A stretch of 64,000 nucleotides of DNA from Janthinobacterium sp. FW305-129 (GCF_020858115.1 NZ_JACYMM010000004.1:62001-126000); one strand, 5' to 3'; positions 8,216-18,505 are shown, counted from the stretch's first letter. Notes: a model not told the origin generated them from the sequence alone. Numbers and translations are program-made.

Positions 8216-10123
8216 ATGCTTACAATCCGACTTCCCGATGGTTCCGCCCGTCAATTCGACGGCCCGGTCACCGTGGCCCAGGTTGCGGCCAATATTGGTA
8301 CCGGCCTGGCCAAGGCTGCCCTGGCGGGCAAGGTCGATGGCAAGCTGGTCGATACCTCCTATCTGATCGAGCAAGACGCGGAACTGGCGATCGTCACGGA
8401 CAAGGACGCCGACGGCCTGGAGGTGATCCGCCACTCGACGGCCCACTTGCTGGCGTATGCCGTCAAGGAATTGTTCCCGGACGCGCAAGTGACCATCGGT
8501 CCCGTGATCGACAACGGCTTTTATTATGACTTCGCCTACAAGCGTCCGTTCACGCCGGAAGATCTGGTTGCGATCGAAAAGAAAATGGCGGAACTGGCCA
8601 AGAAGGATGAGCAAGTCACGCGCAAGGTTGTCGCGCGCGACGAAGCGATTGAATACTTCAACAGTATCGGCGAAGCCTACAAGGCTGAACTGATCGGCTC
8701 GATTCCGGCCGACCAGGAAGTGTCGCTGTATTCCGAAGGCAAGTTCACGGACTTGTGCCGCGGCCCCCACGTGCCATCGACGGGCAAGCTGAAAGTGTTC
8801 AAGCTGATGAAGCTGGCCGGCGCCTACTGGCGCGGCGACTCGAAAAACGAGATGCTGCAGCGTATCTATGGCACGGCCTGGGCCAAGAAGGAAGACCAGG
8901 AACTGTACCTGCACAATCTGGAAGAGGCGGAAAAGCGCGATCACCGCAAACTGGGCAAGCAGCTCGATTTCTTCCATTTCCAGGAAGAAGCGCCGGGCCT
9001 GATCTTCTGGCACCCGAAAGGCTGGTCGATCTGGCAACAGGTCGAGCAATACATGCGCAATGTGTACCAGGTCAACGGCTATCAGGAAGTCAAGGCGCCG
9101 CAAATCCTCGACCGTGGCCTGTGGGAAAAAACCGGTCACTGGGATAATTACCGTGAAAACATGTTCATCACGGAATCGGAAAACCGCGCCTATGCGCTGA
9201 AGCCGATGAATTGCCCCGGCCACATCCAGATTTTCAACAATGGCATGCGCAGCTACCGCGACTTGCCATTGCGCTACGGCGAATTCGGTCAATGCCACCG
9301 CAACGAGCCGTCCGGCGCCTTGCACGGCATGATGCGCGTGCGCGGCTTTACGCAGGACGATGGCCACATCTTCTGCCTGGAAGAGCAGATCGCCGGCGAA
9401 GTGACGGCTTTCCACCAGCAGGCGATGGATGTGTACACGGCGTTCGGCTTTACGAATATCGACGTGAAGCTGGCCTTGCGTCCCGATAACCGCATCGGCA
9501 CGGAAGAATCGTGGGATTTCGCCGAGGAATCCCTGCGTTCGGCCCTGCGCGCCTGCGGCGTGGAGTGGACGGAGTTGCCAGGCGAGGGCGCGTTCTACGG
9601 TCCGAAGATCGAATACCACCTGAAAGACAGCCTGGGCCGCGCATGGCAAGTGGGCACAGTGCAGATCGACCCGTCGATGCCGGGCCGCCTGGGTGCCGAA
9701 TACGTGGCCGTGGACAACACGCGCCAGGTACCGATCATGCTGCACCGCGCGATCGTGGGTTCGCTGGAACGTTTCATCGGCATCCTGATCGAACACTATG
9801 CGGGCGCCATGCCGTTGTGGTTGTCGCCGGTGCAGGTGTCGGTGTTGAATATTTCCGACGCTCAAGCCGATTATGTACAGGAAGTTACAACAAAACTGCG
9901 CAAAGCGGGGCTGCGCGTGCAGGCTGATTTGCGTAACGAGAAAATTACCTATAAAATACGTGAACATTCCGTACAAAAATTGCCTTACATCTTAGTAATT
10001 GGCGACAAAGAGCGGGATGCGAATACAGTGGCCGTGCGGGCGCGGGGCAATGTCGATCTGGGCGTCATGTCCGTCGATGCCCTGATTGAGCGACTCAAAC
10101 ATGAAGTCGACACCAAGGCCTGA
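8216..10123 (+). CDS. thrS: Threonine-tRNA ligase
   Basis: A 635-residue class II aminoacyl-tRNA synthetase that charges tRNA-Thr. It has the N-terminal TGS domain ([14 protein letters not shown] onward), the editing domain with [15 protein letters not shown], the catalytic core with the zinc-site cysteine in KPMNCPGH, class II motif 2 in a block reading [13 protein letters not shown], and the C-terminal anticodon-binding domain. The length matches E. coli ThrS (642). The ATG at 8216 is chosen because GGAG lies 6 bases upstream and it gives the standard N terminus; the frame is open upstream only through the tRNA terminator. It heads the thrS-infC-rpmI-rplT-pheS-pheT cluster. Confidence 0.98.
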   Translation: MLTIRLPDGSARQFDGPVTVAQVAANIGTGLAKAALAGKVDGKLVDTSYLIEQDAELAIVTDKDADGLEVIRHSTAHLLAYAVKELFPDAQVTIGPVIDNGFYYDFAYKRPFTPEDLVAIEKKMAELAKKDEQVTRKVVARDEAIEYFNSIGEAYKAELIGSIPADQEVSLYSEGKFTDLCRGPHVPSTGKLKVFKLMKLAGAYWRGDSKNEMLQRIYGTAWAKKEDQELYLHNLEEAEKRDHRKLGKQLDFFHFQEEAPGLIFWHPKGWSIWQQVEQYMRNVYQVNGYQEVKAPQILDRGLWEKTGHWDNYRENMFITESENRAYALKPMNCPGHIQIFNNGMRSYRDLPLRYGEFGQCHRNEPSGALHGMMRVRGFTQDDGHIFCLEEQIAGEVTAFHQQAMDVYTAFGFTNIDVKLALRPDNRIGTEESWDFAEESLRSALRACGVEWTELPGEGAFYGPKIEYHLKDSLGRAWQVGTVQIDPSMPGRLGAEYVAVDNTRQVPIMLHRAIVGSLERFIGILIEHYAGAMPLWLSPVQVSVLNISDAQADYVQEVTTKLRKAGLRVQADLRNEKITYKIREHSVQKLPYILVIGDKERDANTVAVRARGNVDLGVMSVDALIERLKHEVDTKA

Positions 10124-10174
10124 CGAGGAAACTCGCTGCACGACCGTCTTACAAGATTTTTAAAGGAAATTACA

Positions 10175-10696
10175 ATAGCTACTGACAAGTCACATCGCAT
10201 CAATGGCGAAATCACTGCCCCTGAAATGCGTTTAAGCGGGGTCGATAACGAGCCACTCGGTATCGTAAGTTTGGCTGAAGCCTTCCGCCTGGCGGAAGAG
10301 GCAAACGTCGACCTGGTGGAAATTGCGCCTACCGCGCAGCCACCGGTGTGCCGTTTGATGGACTACGGCAAATTTAAGTATTCGGAGCAGAAGAAAGCTC
10401 ACGAAGCCAAATTGAAGCAAAAGATCATCCTCGTGAAGGAAGTTAAATTCCGTCCGGGGACTGATGATGGTGACTACAATATCAAGTTGCGTAATCTCAT
10501 CAAGTTCCTTGAAGACGGCGATAAAACCAAGATCACCTTGCGTTTCCGCGGTCGCGAGATGGCGCACCAGGATATTGGCTTCCGCATGCTGGAACGTCTG
10601 AAAGCCGATCTGGAGCCGTACGGCCAGGTCGAGCAGTTCCCGAAGATGGAAGGCCGCCAAATGATCATGGTTCTTTCGCCTAAGAAGAAGAAGTAA
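10175..10696 (+). CDS. infC: Translation initiation factor IF-3, with a non-canonical ATA start
   Basis: A 173-residue IF-3, which binds the 30S subunit and rejects non-canonical start codons. No ATG, GTG or TTG gives a full-length protein: the first ATG (10226) lies inside the conserved N-terminal domain. In frame upstream, the ATA at 10175 is followed by [12 protein letters not shown], the normal IF-3 N terminus, and AAGGA lies 7 bases before it. An ATT at 10169 is also in frame but only 1 base from that site. Rare starts in infC are known to allow self-repression by IF-3, as with ATT in E. coli. The C-terminal domain is complete and ends in a Lys run. Confidence 0.93.
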   Translation: MATDKSHRINGEITAPEMRLSGVDNEPLGIVSLAEAFRLAEEANVDLVEIAPTAQPPVCRLMDYGKFKYSEQKKAHEAKLKQKIILVKEVKFRPGTDDGDYNIKLRNLIKFLEDGDKTKITLRFRGREMAHQDIGFRMLERLKADLEPYGQVEQFPKMEGRQMIMVLSPKKKK

Positions 10697-10772
10697 GCTA
10701 CAATAGCGTTTTACTGTGGATCGACGTGGTTTGTGCCTGCATTGGTGCGACACCAGATTCCAGGCAGAATTT

Positions 10773-10804
10773 GCGCGGCCCGCTCAGCAATGTGCGGGCC
10801 GCGT
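10773..10804 (+). other. Strong hairpin in the infC-rpmI spacer
   Basis: A near-perfect stem of 10 bp (CGCGGCCCGC with GCGGGCCGCG) plus a closing G-U pair has a 10-base loop. It has no T tract, so it is not a simple terminator. It lies in the 227-base leader before rpmI, where L20 autoregulatory structures occur in E. coli; a regulatory or mRNA-processing role is inferred. Confidence 0.55.
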
Positions 10805-10899
10805 GAACTGTAGCGGACTCGCATCCGCTGCACAACATGTGAAAGCAGGCATCTAAGCGCAGCGTCGTGTTGCCACCTGCAATCCTGTTATAAATGGAG

Positions 10900-10917
10900 C
10901 TGTCCGTAAGAGGACAG
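10900..10917 (+). promoter_or_regulatory. Hairpin covering the rpmI ribosome-binding site
   Basis: CTGTCC (10900-10905) and GGACAG (10912-10917) form a perfect 6-bp stem with a 6-base loop. The rpmI Shine-Dalgarno GAGGA (10910-10914) falls in the loop and 3' arm, 9 bases before the ATG, so the structure would mask it. L20-dependent control is suggested by comparison with E. coli. Confidence 0.55.
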
Positions 10918-10923
10918 ATTGCT

Positions 10924-11121
10924 ATGCCTAAAATGAAGACCAAAAGCTCCGCGAAAAAACGTTTTCGCGTGCGTCCAGGTGGAACAGTCAAGTCGGGTCA
11001 CGCGTTCAAGCGCCACATCCTGACCAAGAAAACCACCAAAAACAAACGTCAGTTGCGCGGTACCCGTAACATCAACGCATCGGATGTCACATCCGTCATG
11101 CGCATGATGCCGACTGCTTAA
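10924..11121 (+). CDS. rpmI: 50S ribosomal protein L35
   Basis: A 65-residue basic ribosomal protein, the usual L35 length. It begins [16 protein letters not shown] and contains the conserved [12 protein letters not shown] block. The ATG at 10924 is preferred over an upstream in-frame ATG at 10894, because GAGGA precedes it and the family always begins MPK(M/L)K. It is translated together with rplT, 26 bases downstream, and its own ribosome-binding site is in a hairpin that may mediate feedback control by L20. Confidence 0.97.
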   Translation: MPKMKTKSSAKKRFRVRPGGTVKSGHAFKRHILTKKTTKNKRQLRGTRNINASDVTSVMRMMPTA

Positions 11122-11147
11122 TCTCACACTCAATTTAAGGAGTTACT

Positions 11148-11507
11148 ATGCCTAGAGTAAAACGTGGGGTTACAGCTCGTGCCCGTCATAAGAAGATTCT
11201 TGTTCAAGCTAAAGGCTACCGTGGTCGCCGCAGCCGTGTATACCGTGTTGCCAAGCAAGCAGTTATGCGCGCTGGCCAATACGCTTACCGCGATCGCCGC
11301 AACAAGAAGCGCGTTTTCCGCCGCCTGTGGATCGCCCGTATCAACGCCGCTTCCCGTGAGCATGGCGTAACGTACAGCGTATTCATGAACGGCTTGAAAA
11401 AAGCAAATATCGAACTGGACCGTAAAGTCCTGGCCGATATGGCTGTGATGGACAAGCCAGCATTCGCTGCGATTGTCAACGCAGTGAAAGCAAAAATCGC
11501 TGCGTAA
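11148..11507 (+). CDS. rplT: 50S ribosomal protein L20
   Basis: A 119-residue basic protein of standard L20 length that nucleates 23S rRNA assembly and, in E. coli, represses the rpmI-rplT message. It begins [18 protein letters not shown] and has the long Arg/Lys-rich helix typical of L20. AAGGAG precedes the ATG at good spacing. It is followed by two hairpins before pheS. Confidence 0.98.
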   Translation: MPRVKRGVTARARHKKILVQAKGYRGRRSRVYRVAKQAVMRAGQYAYRDRRNKKRVFRRLWIARINAASREHGVTYSVFMNGLKKANIELDRKVLADMAVMDKPAFAAIVNAVKAKIAA

Positions 11508-11522
11508 GCACGGTTATTGCAC

Positions 11523-11545
11523 AACGTCATCCTCAGGGTGACGTT
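11523..11545 (+). other. Hairpin downstream of rplT
   Basis: AACGTCATCC and GGGTGACGTT pair over 10 bp (one T-G) with a 3-base TCA loop. It has no T tract. With the following hairpin it may form part of a readthrough or attenuation region between rplT and pheS. Confidence 0.5.
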
Positions 11546-11553
11546 ATAAAGAG

Positions 11554-11595
11554 CGGGGCAGGGGTTTTAACACCTTATGCCCCGTTTCCGTTTTT
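11554..11595 (+). terminator. Terminator-like hairpin between rplT and pheS
   Basis: CGGGGCA (11554-11560) pairs with TGCCCCG (11578-11584) and is followed by TTTCCGTTTTT. It lies 147-59 bases upstream of the pheS start. E. coli pheST is controlled by attenuation in this position, but I see no Phe-rich leader peptide here, so it may simply be a partial terminator. Confidence 0.6.
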
Positions 11596-11653
11596 GATTG
11601 TTGGATTTTAGATAACTGAGTCCAGAATTGATGTCCAAAACAGGAAATGCCGC

Positions 11654-12670
11654 ATGAACTCCCTAGAAGAACTCGTCGTCTCGGCCCAGGCTGACTTTAT
11701 CGCCGCCGCAGACGCTGCCGCACTTGAAAACGCCAAAGCCCGCTACTTGGGCAAGACTGGCCAGATTACTGAAATGATGAAGGGCCTGGGCAAGCTGGAC
11801 CCGGACGCGCGCAAGGCGCAGGGCGCCCTGATCAATGCCGTCAAGGTGCAGATCGAAGACGCGCTGACGGCGCGCCGTGATGCGCTGGCCGATGCCCAGA
11901 TGCAAGGCCGTCTGAACGCCGAAGCGATCGACGTGACCCTGCCAGGCCGTGGCCGCATGCCCGGCGGCATCCACCCCGTCATGCGCACGTGGGAGCGGGT
12001 CGAGGAAATCTTCCGCTCCATCGGTTTCGGCGTGGCCGACGGCCCCGAAATCGAGAATGACTGGACCAACTTCACGGCGCTTAACAGCCCGGAAAACCAT
12101 CCGGCCCGTTCCATGCAGGATACCTTCTACATCGACGGCAACGACACCGATGGCAAGCCCTTGCTGCTGCGCACGCACACGAGCCCGATGCAGGTGCGCT
12201 ATGCGCGCACGCACACGCCGCCGATCAAGGTCATCGCGCCGGGCCGCACCTACCGCGTCGATAGCGACGCCACCCATTCGCCGATGTTCCACCAGGTCGA
12301 AGGCCTGTGGATCGCCGAAGACATCAGCTTTGCCGACCTGAAGGGCGTCTACCTGAACTTCGTCAAGGCCTTCTTCGAGACGGACGACTTGCAAGTGCGC
12401 TTCCGTCCGTCGTACTTCCCGTTTACGGAACCGTCGGCCGAGATCGACATCGCCTTCGGTTCGGGCCCGCTGAAAGGCCGCTGGCTGGAAGTGTCGGGCG
12501 CCGGCCAGGTGCATCCGAGCGTGGTGAAGAACTTTGGCCTCGATCCCGAGAAATTCATCGGTTTTGCTTTCGGCTCCGGCCTGGAACGCTTGACGATGCT
12601 GCGCTATGGCATCAACGACCTGCGTCTGTTTTACGAGGGTGATTTGCGCTTCCTCAAGCAGTTTAACTAA
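11654..12670 (+). CDS. pheS: Phenylalanine-tRNA ligase alpha subunit
   Basis: A 338-residue catalytic alpha subunit of the alpha2-beta2 class II synthetase, close to the E. coli length of 327. An N-terminal coiled coil that binds tRNA is followed by the catalytic core with [18 protein letters not shown], the motif 2 region [20 protein letters not shown] and the motif 3 block [15 protein letters not shown]. The ATG is preceded by AGGA. It lies 81 bases upstream of pheT and is co-transcribed with it. Confidence 0.98.
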   Translation: MNSLEELVVSAQADFIAAADAAALENAKARYLGKTGQITEMMKGLGKLDPDARKAQGALINAVKVQIEDALTARRDALADAQMQGRLNAEAIDVTLPGRGRMPGGIHPVMRTWERVEEIFRSIGFGVADGPEIENDWTNFTALNSPENHPARSMQDTFYIDGNDTDGKPLLLRTHTSPMQVRYARTHTPPIKVIAPGRTYRVDSDATHSPMFHQVEGLWIAEDISFADLKGVYLNFVKAFFETDDLQVRFRPSYFPFTEPSAEIDIAFGSGPLKGRWLEVSGAGQVHPSVVKNFGLDPEKFIGFAFGSGLERLTMLRYGINDLRLFYEGDLRFLKQFN

Positions 12671-12751
12671 GGCGTTTCATTATTCCATGTCACTCGATGC
12701 GCTGGAGCGTGCCCTTGCATGCTCGCGCATTGAACATTTGAAAGCTTGATT

Positions 12752-15178
12752 ATGCAATTTTCCGAAAACTGGCTCCGTACCATGGTCGATCCGAAGATGA
12801 CTTCGGACGAACTGGCCCATCTGCTGACCATGTCCGGTCTTGAAGTCGAGGACGTCGATCCCGTCGCCCCGCCGTTCTCGAACGTGGTGGTGGGCCTGGT
12901 CCTGGAGATGGAAAAACATCCGAACGCGGACCGCCTGAACGTGTGCCAGGTCGACGTCGGCACGGGCACCATGCTCAACATCGTCTGCGGCGCGCCGAAC
13001 GTGCGCCCGGGCTTGAAAGTCGTCTGCGCGATGGCCGGCGCCGTACTGCCGCCCGGCGCCGATGGCAAGCCGTTTGAAATCAAGGTAGGCCAGCTGCGCG
13101 GCGTCGAGTCGCAAGGCATGCTGTGCTCCGCGCGCGAATTGAAATTGTCGGAAGAAAACGCCGGCTTGATGGAATTGCCGGACGACGCGCCGATCGGCCA
13201 GAATTTCCGCGATTACTTTGCGCTCAACGACTTGAAATTCACCATCAAGTTGACGCCGAACAAGGCGGACTGCCTGTCCGTGCTGGGCGTGGCGCGCGAA
13301 GTGTCGGCTCTGACTGGCGTACCGCTGAATGCGCCGCAGTTCCGCACCGTGCCGGTTTCCAGCGATGAAATCCTGCCCGTGAAAATCAGCGCGCCGGACC
13401 TGTGCGGCCGTTTCACGGGCCGCGTCATCCGCGGCTTGAACGCCAAGGCTGCCACGCCGGACTGGATGAAGCAGCGCCTCGAGCGCAGCGGCCAGCGTCC
13501 GCTGTCGGCCCTGGTCGATATTTCCAACTATGTCATGCTGGAACTGGGCCGTCCCAGCCACGTGTTCGACCTGGCAAAGATCCATGGCAGCCTCGACGTG
13601 CGTTGGGGCAAGGCGGGCGAATCCGTCAAGCTGTTGAATGGCAACACCATCGCCGTCGACGAGTGGCTCGGCGTCATTGCCGATGAGCAGGAAATCGAAT
13701 CGCTGGCCGGCATCATGGGCGGCGACGCCAGCTCGGTGTCGGACGATACGGACAGCATCTACCTGGAAGCGGCATTCTGGTGGCCGAACGCGATTCAAGG
13801 CCGCGCCCGCCGTTTGAATTTCTCGACCGATGCGGCGCATCGCTTCGAGCGCGGCGTCGATTTCGCCACCACCGTCGAGCACATCGAGCGCATCACGGCC
13901 CTGATCGTGGAAATCTGCGGCACGCCAGCCACCACCGTCGGCCCCGTCGACGACCACGTGGTGAACCTGCCGCAACGCCAGCCTGTGTCGATGCGCACGG
14001 CGCGCGCGCAAAAAGTCATCGGCGTGCCGCTCAATGATGAGCTGATCGCCGATATCTTCACGCGCCTGGCCCTGCCATTCACCCTGGCCGACGGCGTGTT
14101 TTCCGTGACGTCGCCCAGCTACCGTTTCGACATCGAGATCGAGGAAGACTTGATCGAGGAAGTGGCGCGCGTGTACGGCTTTGAAAACATCCCGACCTTG
14201 CCGCCCGTGGCCGCGAACGTGATGCAGATTGCACCAGAAAATACCCGCTCCTTGTTTGCGGTACGTCATGTGCTGGCCGACCTGGGCTTCCAGGAAGTGG
14301 TTAACATGAGCTTTGTCGATACGGCTTGGGAGCGCGATTTCTCGGGCAACACGAATCCGATCAAATTGCAGAACCCGATCGCCAGCCAGATGAGCGTGAT
14401 GCGTTCCTCGCTGATCGGCAGCCTGATCGCCAACGTGCGCTACAACCTGAACCGCAAGACCAACCGCGTGCGCATCTTCGAAGTGGGCGCCATCTACCAG
14501 CGCGACGACAGCGTGGAAAACGGCCCCCTGTCGGTGGCCGGCTACGCCCAGCCGAAGCGCGTGGCGGCCATGGCCTACGGCGCGGTGGCGGACGAGCAAT
14601 GGGGCCAGCCGTCCCACACGGTCGATTTCTTCGACGTGAAGGCGGATCTGGAAGCGCTGTTCGCGCCGCTGGTCTTGCGTTTCAGCAAGGCGGAACACCC
14701 GGCCCTGCATCCGGGCCGCTCGGCGAATGTGGAACTCGACGGCAAGGTCATCGGTTTCATCGGCGAATTGCACCCGCGCTGGATGCAAAAGTACGACTTG
14801 CCGCTGGCGCCCGTGCTGTTCGAAGTCGACGCCGCCGCCCTGACGCAGCGCGTCGTGCCCGCGTACCAGGAAATCTCGAAATTCCCTGGCGCCAGCCGCG
14901 ACCTGGCCGTGGTCGTCAAGCAATCGGTGGCAGTGCAGGATCTGCTCGACAGCTTCCATGCCGCCGCCAAGGCAAGCCCGGCAGCGCGTATCGTGCAAGC
15001 CATTGTTTTATTTGATGAATATCGTGGAAAAGGGCTGGAAACGGATGAAAAAAGCCTTGCTTTCCGGATTAGCTTGCAAGATACTCAAAACACCCTGCAA
15101 GACGATGTCGTCGATGGCCTGATGGCTGTCCTGATCGATGCCGCCAAGCAGGGACACGACGCGAAACTGCGTTCGTAA
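12752..15178 (+). CDS. pheT: Phenylalanine-tRNA ligase beta subunit
   Basis: An 808-residue beta subunit (E. coli 795) with the N-terminal tRNA-binding OB domain (about 40-150, containing [15 protein letters not shown]), the B3/B4 editing domain, the B5 domain, a degenerate class II core and the C-terminal ferredoxin-fold anticodon-binding domain ending near 808. The start is the ATG at 12752; a TTG two codons upstream is in frame but unlikely. It is followed by ihfA, the classical order in proteobacteria. Confidence 0.98.
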   Translation: MQFSENWLRTMVDPKMTSDELAHLLTMSGLEVEDVDPVAPPFSNVVVGLVLEMEKHPNADRLNVCQVDVGTGTMLNIVCGAPNVRPGLKVVCAMAGAVLPPGADGKPFEIKVGQLRGVESQGMLCSARELKLSEENAGLMELPDDAPIGQNFRDYFALNDLKFTIKLTPNKADCLSVLGVAREVSALTGVPLNAPQFRTVPVSSDEILPVKISAPDLCGRFTGRVIRGLNAKAATPDWMKQRLERSGQRPLSALVDISNYVMLELGRPSHVFDLAKIHGSLDVRWGKAGESVKLLNGNTIAVDEWLGVIADEQEIESLAGIMGGDASSVSDDTDSIYLEAAFWWPNAIQGRARRLNFSTDAAHRFERGVDFATTVEHIERITALIVEICGTPATTVGPVDDHVVNLPQRQPVSMRTARAQKVIGVPLNDELIADIFTRLALPFTLADGVFSVTSPSYRFDIEIEEDLIEEVARVYGFENIPTLPPVAANVMQIAPENTRSLFAVRHVLADLGFQEVVNMSFVDTAWERDFSGNTNPIKLQNPIASQMSVMRSSLIGSLIANVRYNLNRKTNRVRIFEVGAIYQRDDSVENGPLSVAGYAQPKRVAAMAYGAVADEQWGQPSHTVDFFDVKADLEALFAPLVLRFSKAEHPALHPGRSANVELDGKVIGFIGELHPRWMQKYDLPLAPVLFEVDAAALTQRVVPAYQEISKFPGASRDLAVVVKQSVAVQDLLDSFHAAAKASPAARIVQAIVLFDEYRGKGLETDEKSLAFRISLQDTQNTLQDDVVDGLMAVLIDAAKQGHDAKLRS

Positions 15179-15350
15179 TTACCGGACTGGCCGTCGCTTT
15201 TTGCGTGACGGCCTTTCCGTCGTCAACCGTAGACGAGCTTGCCATGTGGCGGGCTCGGGCGCACAGAAAAGGCAGGGCAGGAAAATTAATAACAGCGACG
15301 TTGATTCCGCCGTACTGCAGTCCGCACTGGCCGCAGACTTACATCGGGCC

Positions 15351-15698
15351 ATGCTGGTTGCCAAAGTGCGCCAGGAAGCGGAAAAAGATTTACCCACCTT
15401 GACCAAGGCGGAGCTGGCCGAACTGTTGTTCGAGCAAGTGGGCCTGAACAAGCGCGAAGCGAAGGATATGGTCGAGACCTTTTTCGACGAGATCCGCAAT
15501 GCGCTCGAGCGGGGCGAAGCCGTCAAATTGTCGGGTTTCGGCAATTTCCAGTTGCGCGACAAGCCGCAGCGGCCGGGCCGCAATCCGAAGACGGGTGAAG
15601 AGATTCCCATCACGGCGCGCCGTGTCGTGACCTTTCATGCCAGCCAGAAGCTGAAAAGCATGGTCGAAGAGACCAGTCCGCTGGCACGTGCTGCCTGA
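15351..15698 (+). CDS. ihfA: Integration host factor alpha subunit
   Basis: A 115-residue DNA-bending protein that works as a heterodimer with IhfB. The core [25 protein letters not shown] and the DNA-clamping arm region [20 protein letters not shown] are present. The ATG at 15351 gives about 16 residues before the core compared with E. coli (99 residues), as in other Burkholderiales. The open frame continues upstream with plausible protein sequence but no ATG, GTG or TTG, so a still longer N terminus from an unusual codon cannot be excluded. The ribosome-binding site for the chosen ATG is weak. Confidence 0.93.
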   Translation: MLVAKVRQEAEKDLPTLTKAELAELLFEQVGLNKREAKDMVETFFDEIRNALERGEAVKLSGFGNFQLRDKPQRPGRNPKTGEEIPITARRVVTFHASQKLKSMVEETSPLARAA

Positions 15699-15708
15699 GT
15701 GAGTGGCG

Positions 15709-16113
15709 ATGAACGAGCGCATCAGTAAAACCGAGTTGATCGCCTTGCCGCCCATTCCGGCGAAGCGCTATTTCACGATCGGCGAGGTGAGCGAGTTGTG
15801 CGGCGTCAAACCGCATGTATTGCGCTACTGGGAGCAGGAGTTTTCCCAGCTCAAGCCGGTCAAACGACGTGGCAACCGCCGCTATTATCAGCACCATGAA
15901 GTGCTGCTGATACGCCGCATCCGCGAATTGCTGTATGAACAGGGCTTTACCATCAGCGGCGCGCGTAACAAACTCGACAGCCGTGGCGCATCGCATGTCA
16001 TCGCCGATGAGCTGCCAGTGCTGCCGGCCGTGCCCGTCGTGCCGCAGGAAGCGCCGCTGGACCGCGTGTGGATACGCAATGAATTAATTGCGATTTTAAA
16101 CTTGCTAAAATAA
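15709..16113 (+). CDS. MerR-family transcriptional regulator
   Basis: A 134-residue MerR-like protein of the type that follows ihfA in many proteobacteria. The winged helix-turn-helix is seen in YFTIGEVSELCGVKPHVLRY and the wing in VKRRGNRRYYQ. After it comes a short helix and a Val/Pro-rich linker, without effector-binding cysteines. The ligand is unknown. The ATG at 15709 is chosen; a GTG two codons earlier is possible. It starts 10 bases after ihfA and is probably in the same transcript. Confidence 0.9.
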   Translation: MNERISKTELIALPPIPAKRYFTIGEVSELCGVKPHVLRYWEQEFSQLKPVKRRGNRRYYQHHEVLLIRRIRELLYEQGFTISGARNKLDSRGASHVIADELPVLPAVPVVPQEAPLDRVWIRNELIAILNLLK

Positions 16114-16312
16114 GATTTGTACCAATATAGGTCGGGTTGTCCGATACCGCTTGACTATACTGCATGGTACAAGCCCTGGCGCTGCCGGTATCGTACGGCA
16201 CGCCATGTTTTGAATATAATGTTAATGTTGCGTTTTTGTTAGTGACGCTAGGCCGGAGCAGCGTTCAGGTTCCGGTAGTCTTTCCCAGGCCAGGAAAATT
16301 TAAGGGGAAACA

Positions 16313-16945
16313 ATGATACGCGTTGCCATTTGTGATGATCACCAAATAGTACGAGCTGGATTCAAACAGATTTTTTCGTCGTCAAGCGATTTCAGTGTGG
16401 TGGCGGAAGCCGGTACGGGGCGCGAAGCGCTCGATATCGCCCGCCGCGAAATTTGCGATGTCTTGCTGCTCGATATCGCCATGCCCGATCAGAGCGGCAT
16501 CGATACCTTGCGCACGATCCGCCAGGGCCAGCCGGAATTGCCCGTGCTGATCCTCAGCGGCTATCCTGCGCAGCAATACGCGCTGAACCTGTTCAAGATG
16601 GGCGCGAATGGCTATCTGAACAAGGAATGCGAAGCGGACGAGCTGATGACGGCCGTGCGCACCGTGTTCCAGGGACGCCGCTACGTCAGCTCCACCGTGG
16701 GCGAATTGCTGGCGCAGTCGTTCGACCGCGATACGAATGCCGCACTGCACACGGAATTGTCGGACCGCGAATTCCAGGTCTTCCTGCGCCTGGCGCGCGG
16801 CGCCACCGTGTCCGATATCGGCGTGGCCTTGTCGCTGAGCATCAAGACGGTGAGTACTTACCGTACGCGCATCATGGAAAAAATGGGCTTGCAATCCAAC
16901 AGCGACTTGACCTATTACGCAATGAAAAACAATTTGCTTGACTAG
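16313..16945 (+). CDS. NarL/FixJ-type response regulator
   Basis: A 210-residue two-component regulator. The receiver domain has the acidic pair D8/D9, the phosphorylation site D54 (LLLDIAMPDQSG), S82 and K104. The C-terminal LuxR-type helix-turn-helix spans roughly 145-205 (LSDREFQVFLRLARG and SIKTVSTYRTRIMEKMGL). AAGGGG precedes the ATG. It lies 144 bases upstream of a DesK-type histidine kinase in the same direction, which is presumably its partner. The regulated genes are unknown. Confidence 0.95.
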   Translation: MIRVAICDDHQIVRAGFKQIFSSSSDFSVVAEAGTGREALDIARREICDVLLLDIAMPDQSGIDTLRTIRQGQPELPVLILSGYPAQQYALNLFKMGANGYLNKECEADELMTAVRTVFQGRRYVSSTVGELLAQSFDRDTNAALHTELSDREFQVFLRLARGATVSDIGVALSLSIKTVSTYRTRIMEKMGLQSNSDLTYYAMKNNLLD

Positions 16946-17089
16946 CGTTGCGGTGCGATCATGGAAACATGATCGCTCAGCCAGCTGGCCAGCACGACTT
17001 GTGCAGTGCAGCAGTCTGTGGCGAGGACTATAATTGGCCGGCGCCGGCGTCTTCTCCCGCGCCGAACCTTGCTAAGGATGCACATCAGG

Positions 17090-18505
17090 ATGTATTTCAC
17101 CGCTGAACCGGCCCCGAATCACCGCCTGCCCCTGTACAAGACGATCCTGTGCGTCACTTGTGCCCTGCTGCTTGTACTCAATGGTTTCAGTCTCTTCCAT
17201 AACTTGCAGTCGCTGAAGGGCACGAACGCCTTGCTCAGCCAGAGCGCCCGCGTGGCCGACCGCCTGCAGTACTTGAACGTGCTCGTGCTCGACGCGGAAA
17301 GCAGCTTGCGCGGCTATTTCATTTCCGGCTCCGAAACCTATCTGGGACCGTCGAAGACGGCATCCACGGAAATCGAAAACGAATTCAACGAGCTGCAAAC
17401 CTTGCTTGCAGGCAGTCCCACCCAGCTGAAGAACCTGGGCCAATTAAAGAGCTTGATCCGTCGCAAGATGTCGATGCTGCAACAGTCTATCGATGTCTAC
17501 AAGCAGGGCGGGCTGGCTGAAATCGTCAACATCTCCCGTGTCACCGATGACCGCGCCACCATGGACGAGATCCGCCTGCAGGTGGTGATCATGACGCGCG
17601 AGCAGAACGAGGCACTGTCGACCGGCAGCGCCGCCTTTTACCATGAGTACCAGAAAGCCGTGCTGCTCGGCATCGGCATCAATGCCCTGGCCATCCTCGT
17701 GCTGATCATGTTTTACCAGCTGGTGCGGCGCAGCTTCCAGAACCGCGCGGCCGTCGAGTATGCATTGCAGAATGCCAATGACACCCTGGAATCGACGGTC
17801 AGCAAGCGTACCGAGCAGTTATCCGTACTGTCGCGTCATTTGATCAGCGTCAATGAAGTGGAAAAGGCGCGCCTGGCACGCGAACTGCACGATGAGCTGG
17901 GCGCCAACTTGACCTCGATCAGCATGGACCTGGGTGCCGTCACGCAGCAACTGGCACATACGCAGCCGGAACTGGCCGCGCAATTGCGCCGCGCCAAGGC
18001 CACCTTGCTGGAAACGGTGGAACTGAAGCGCCGCATCGTCGAAGACCTGCGCCCGAGCCTGCTGGACAATTTGGGTTTGTGCGCCGCCATCGAAAGCTAT
18101 TGCGAGGATTTTGCGCGCATGAGCTCGGTTCGCTGCGAAACGGACGTGGCCATCAATATCGACAACCGCGAAGCGACCTTGACGATTGCCCTGTTCCGTA
18201 TCGTGCAGGAATCGCTGACGAATATCCTCAAATATGCACGGGCCGGCATGGTCAGCGTGACCTTGAAGCGCAACGAGCACGGCCTCGTGCTGCGCGTCAT
18301 CGACGACGGCATCGGCATCACGGACGATGCGCTGCAAAAACCCATGTCGCACGGTTTGCTGGGCATGCGCGAGCGGGCCTTGCTGCTGGGCGGCACGCTC
18401 ACGGTGCGCCAGGGGCCGGAAGGCAAGGGGACGTGCGTGGAAGCCGTGATTCCGCTGCCGCTGACGCCGGAGCCGGAAGACATCGATGCGGATGCCGAGG
18501 CGTAA
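17090..18505 (+). CDS. DesK/NarX-type sensor histidine kinase with CHASE3 domain
   Basis: A ~471-residue membrane kinase. TM1 (about 16-37) and TM2 (about 190-211) flank a periplasmic CHASE3-like domain containing LDAESSLRGYFISGSETYLG. A coiled coil leads to the HisKA_3 dimerisation domain with the phosphorylated histidine at about residue 267 (ARELHDELGANLTSI). The HATPase domain shows an N box and the G1 box DDGIGI. Start choice is uncertain: the ATG at 17090 has AAGG 12 bases upstream, while the ATG at 17078 directly abuts it. It is paired with the upstream NarL-type regulator. The CHASE3 ligand is unknown. Confidence 0.93.
   Translation: MYFTAEPAPNHRLPLYKTILCVTCALLLVLNGFSLFHNLQSLKGTNALLSQSARVADRLQYLNVLVLDAESSLRGYFISGSETYLGPSKTASTEIENEFNELQTLLAGSPTQLKNLGQLKSLIRRKMSMLQQSIDVYKQGGLAEIVNISRVTDDRATMDEIRLQVVIMTREQNEALSTGSAAFYHEYQKAVLLGIGINALAILVLIMFYQLVRRSFQNRAAVEYALQNANDTLESTVSKRTEQLSVLSRHLISVNEVEKARLARELHDELGANLTSISMDLGAVTQQLAHTQPELAAQLRRAKATLLETVELKRRIVEDLRPSLLDNLGLCAAIESYCEDFARMSSVRCETDVAINIDNREATLTIALFRIVQESLTNILKYARAGMVSVTLKRNEHGLVLRVIDDGIGITDDALQKPMSHGLLGMRERALLLGGTLTVRQGPEGKGTCVEAVIPLPLTPEPEDIDADAEA

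Noticed and set aside
10226-10696. IF-3 starting at the first ATG
   Set aside because: It would remove about 17 conserved N-terminal residues; the upstream in-frame ATA with good Shine-Dalgarno restores them.
10870-10894. Possible internal promoter (TTGCCA/TATAAA) before rpmI
   Set aside because: The spacer is only 13 bases, too short for a sigma-70 promoter.
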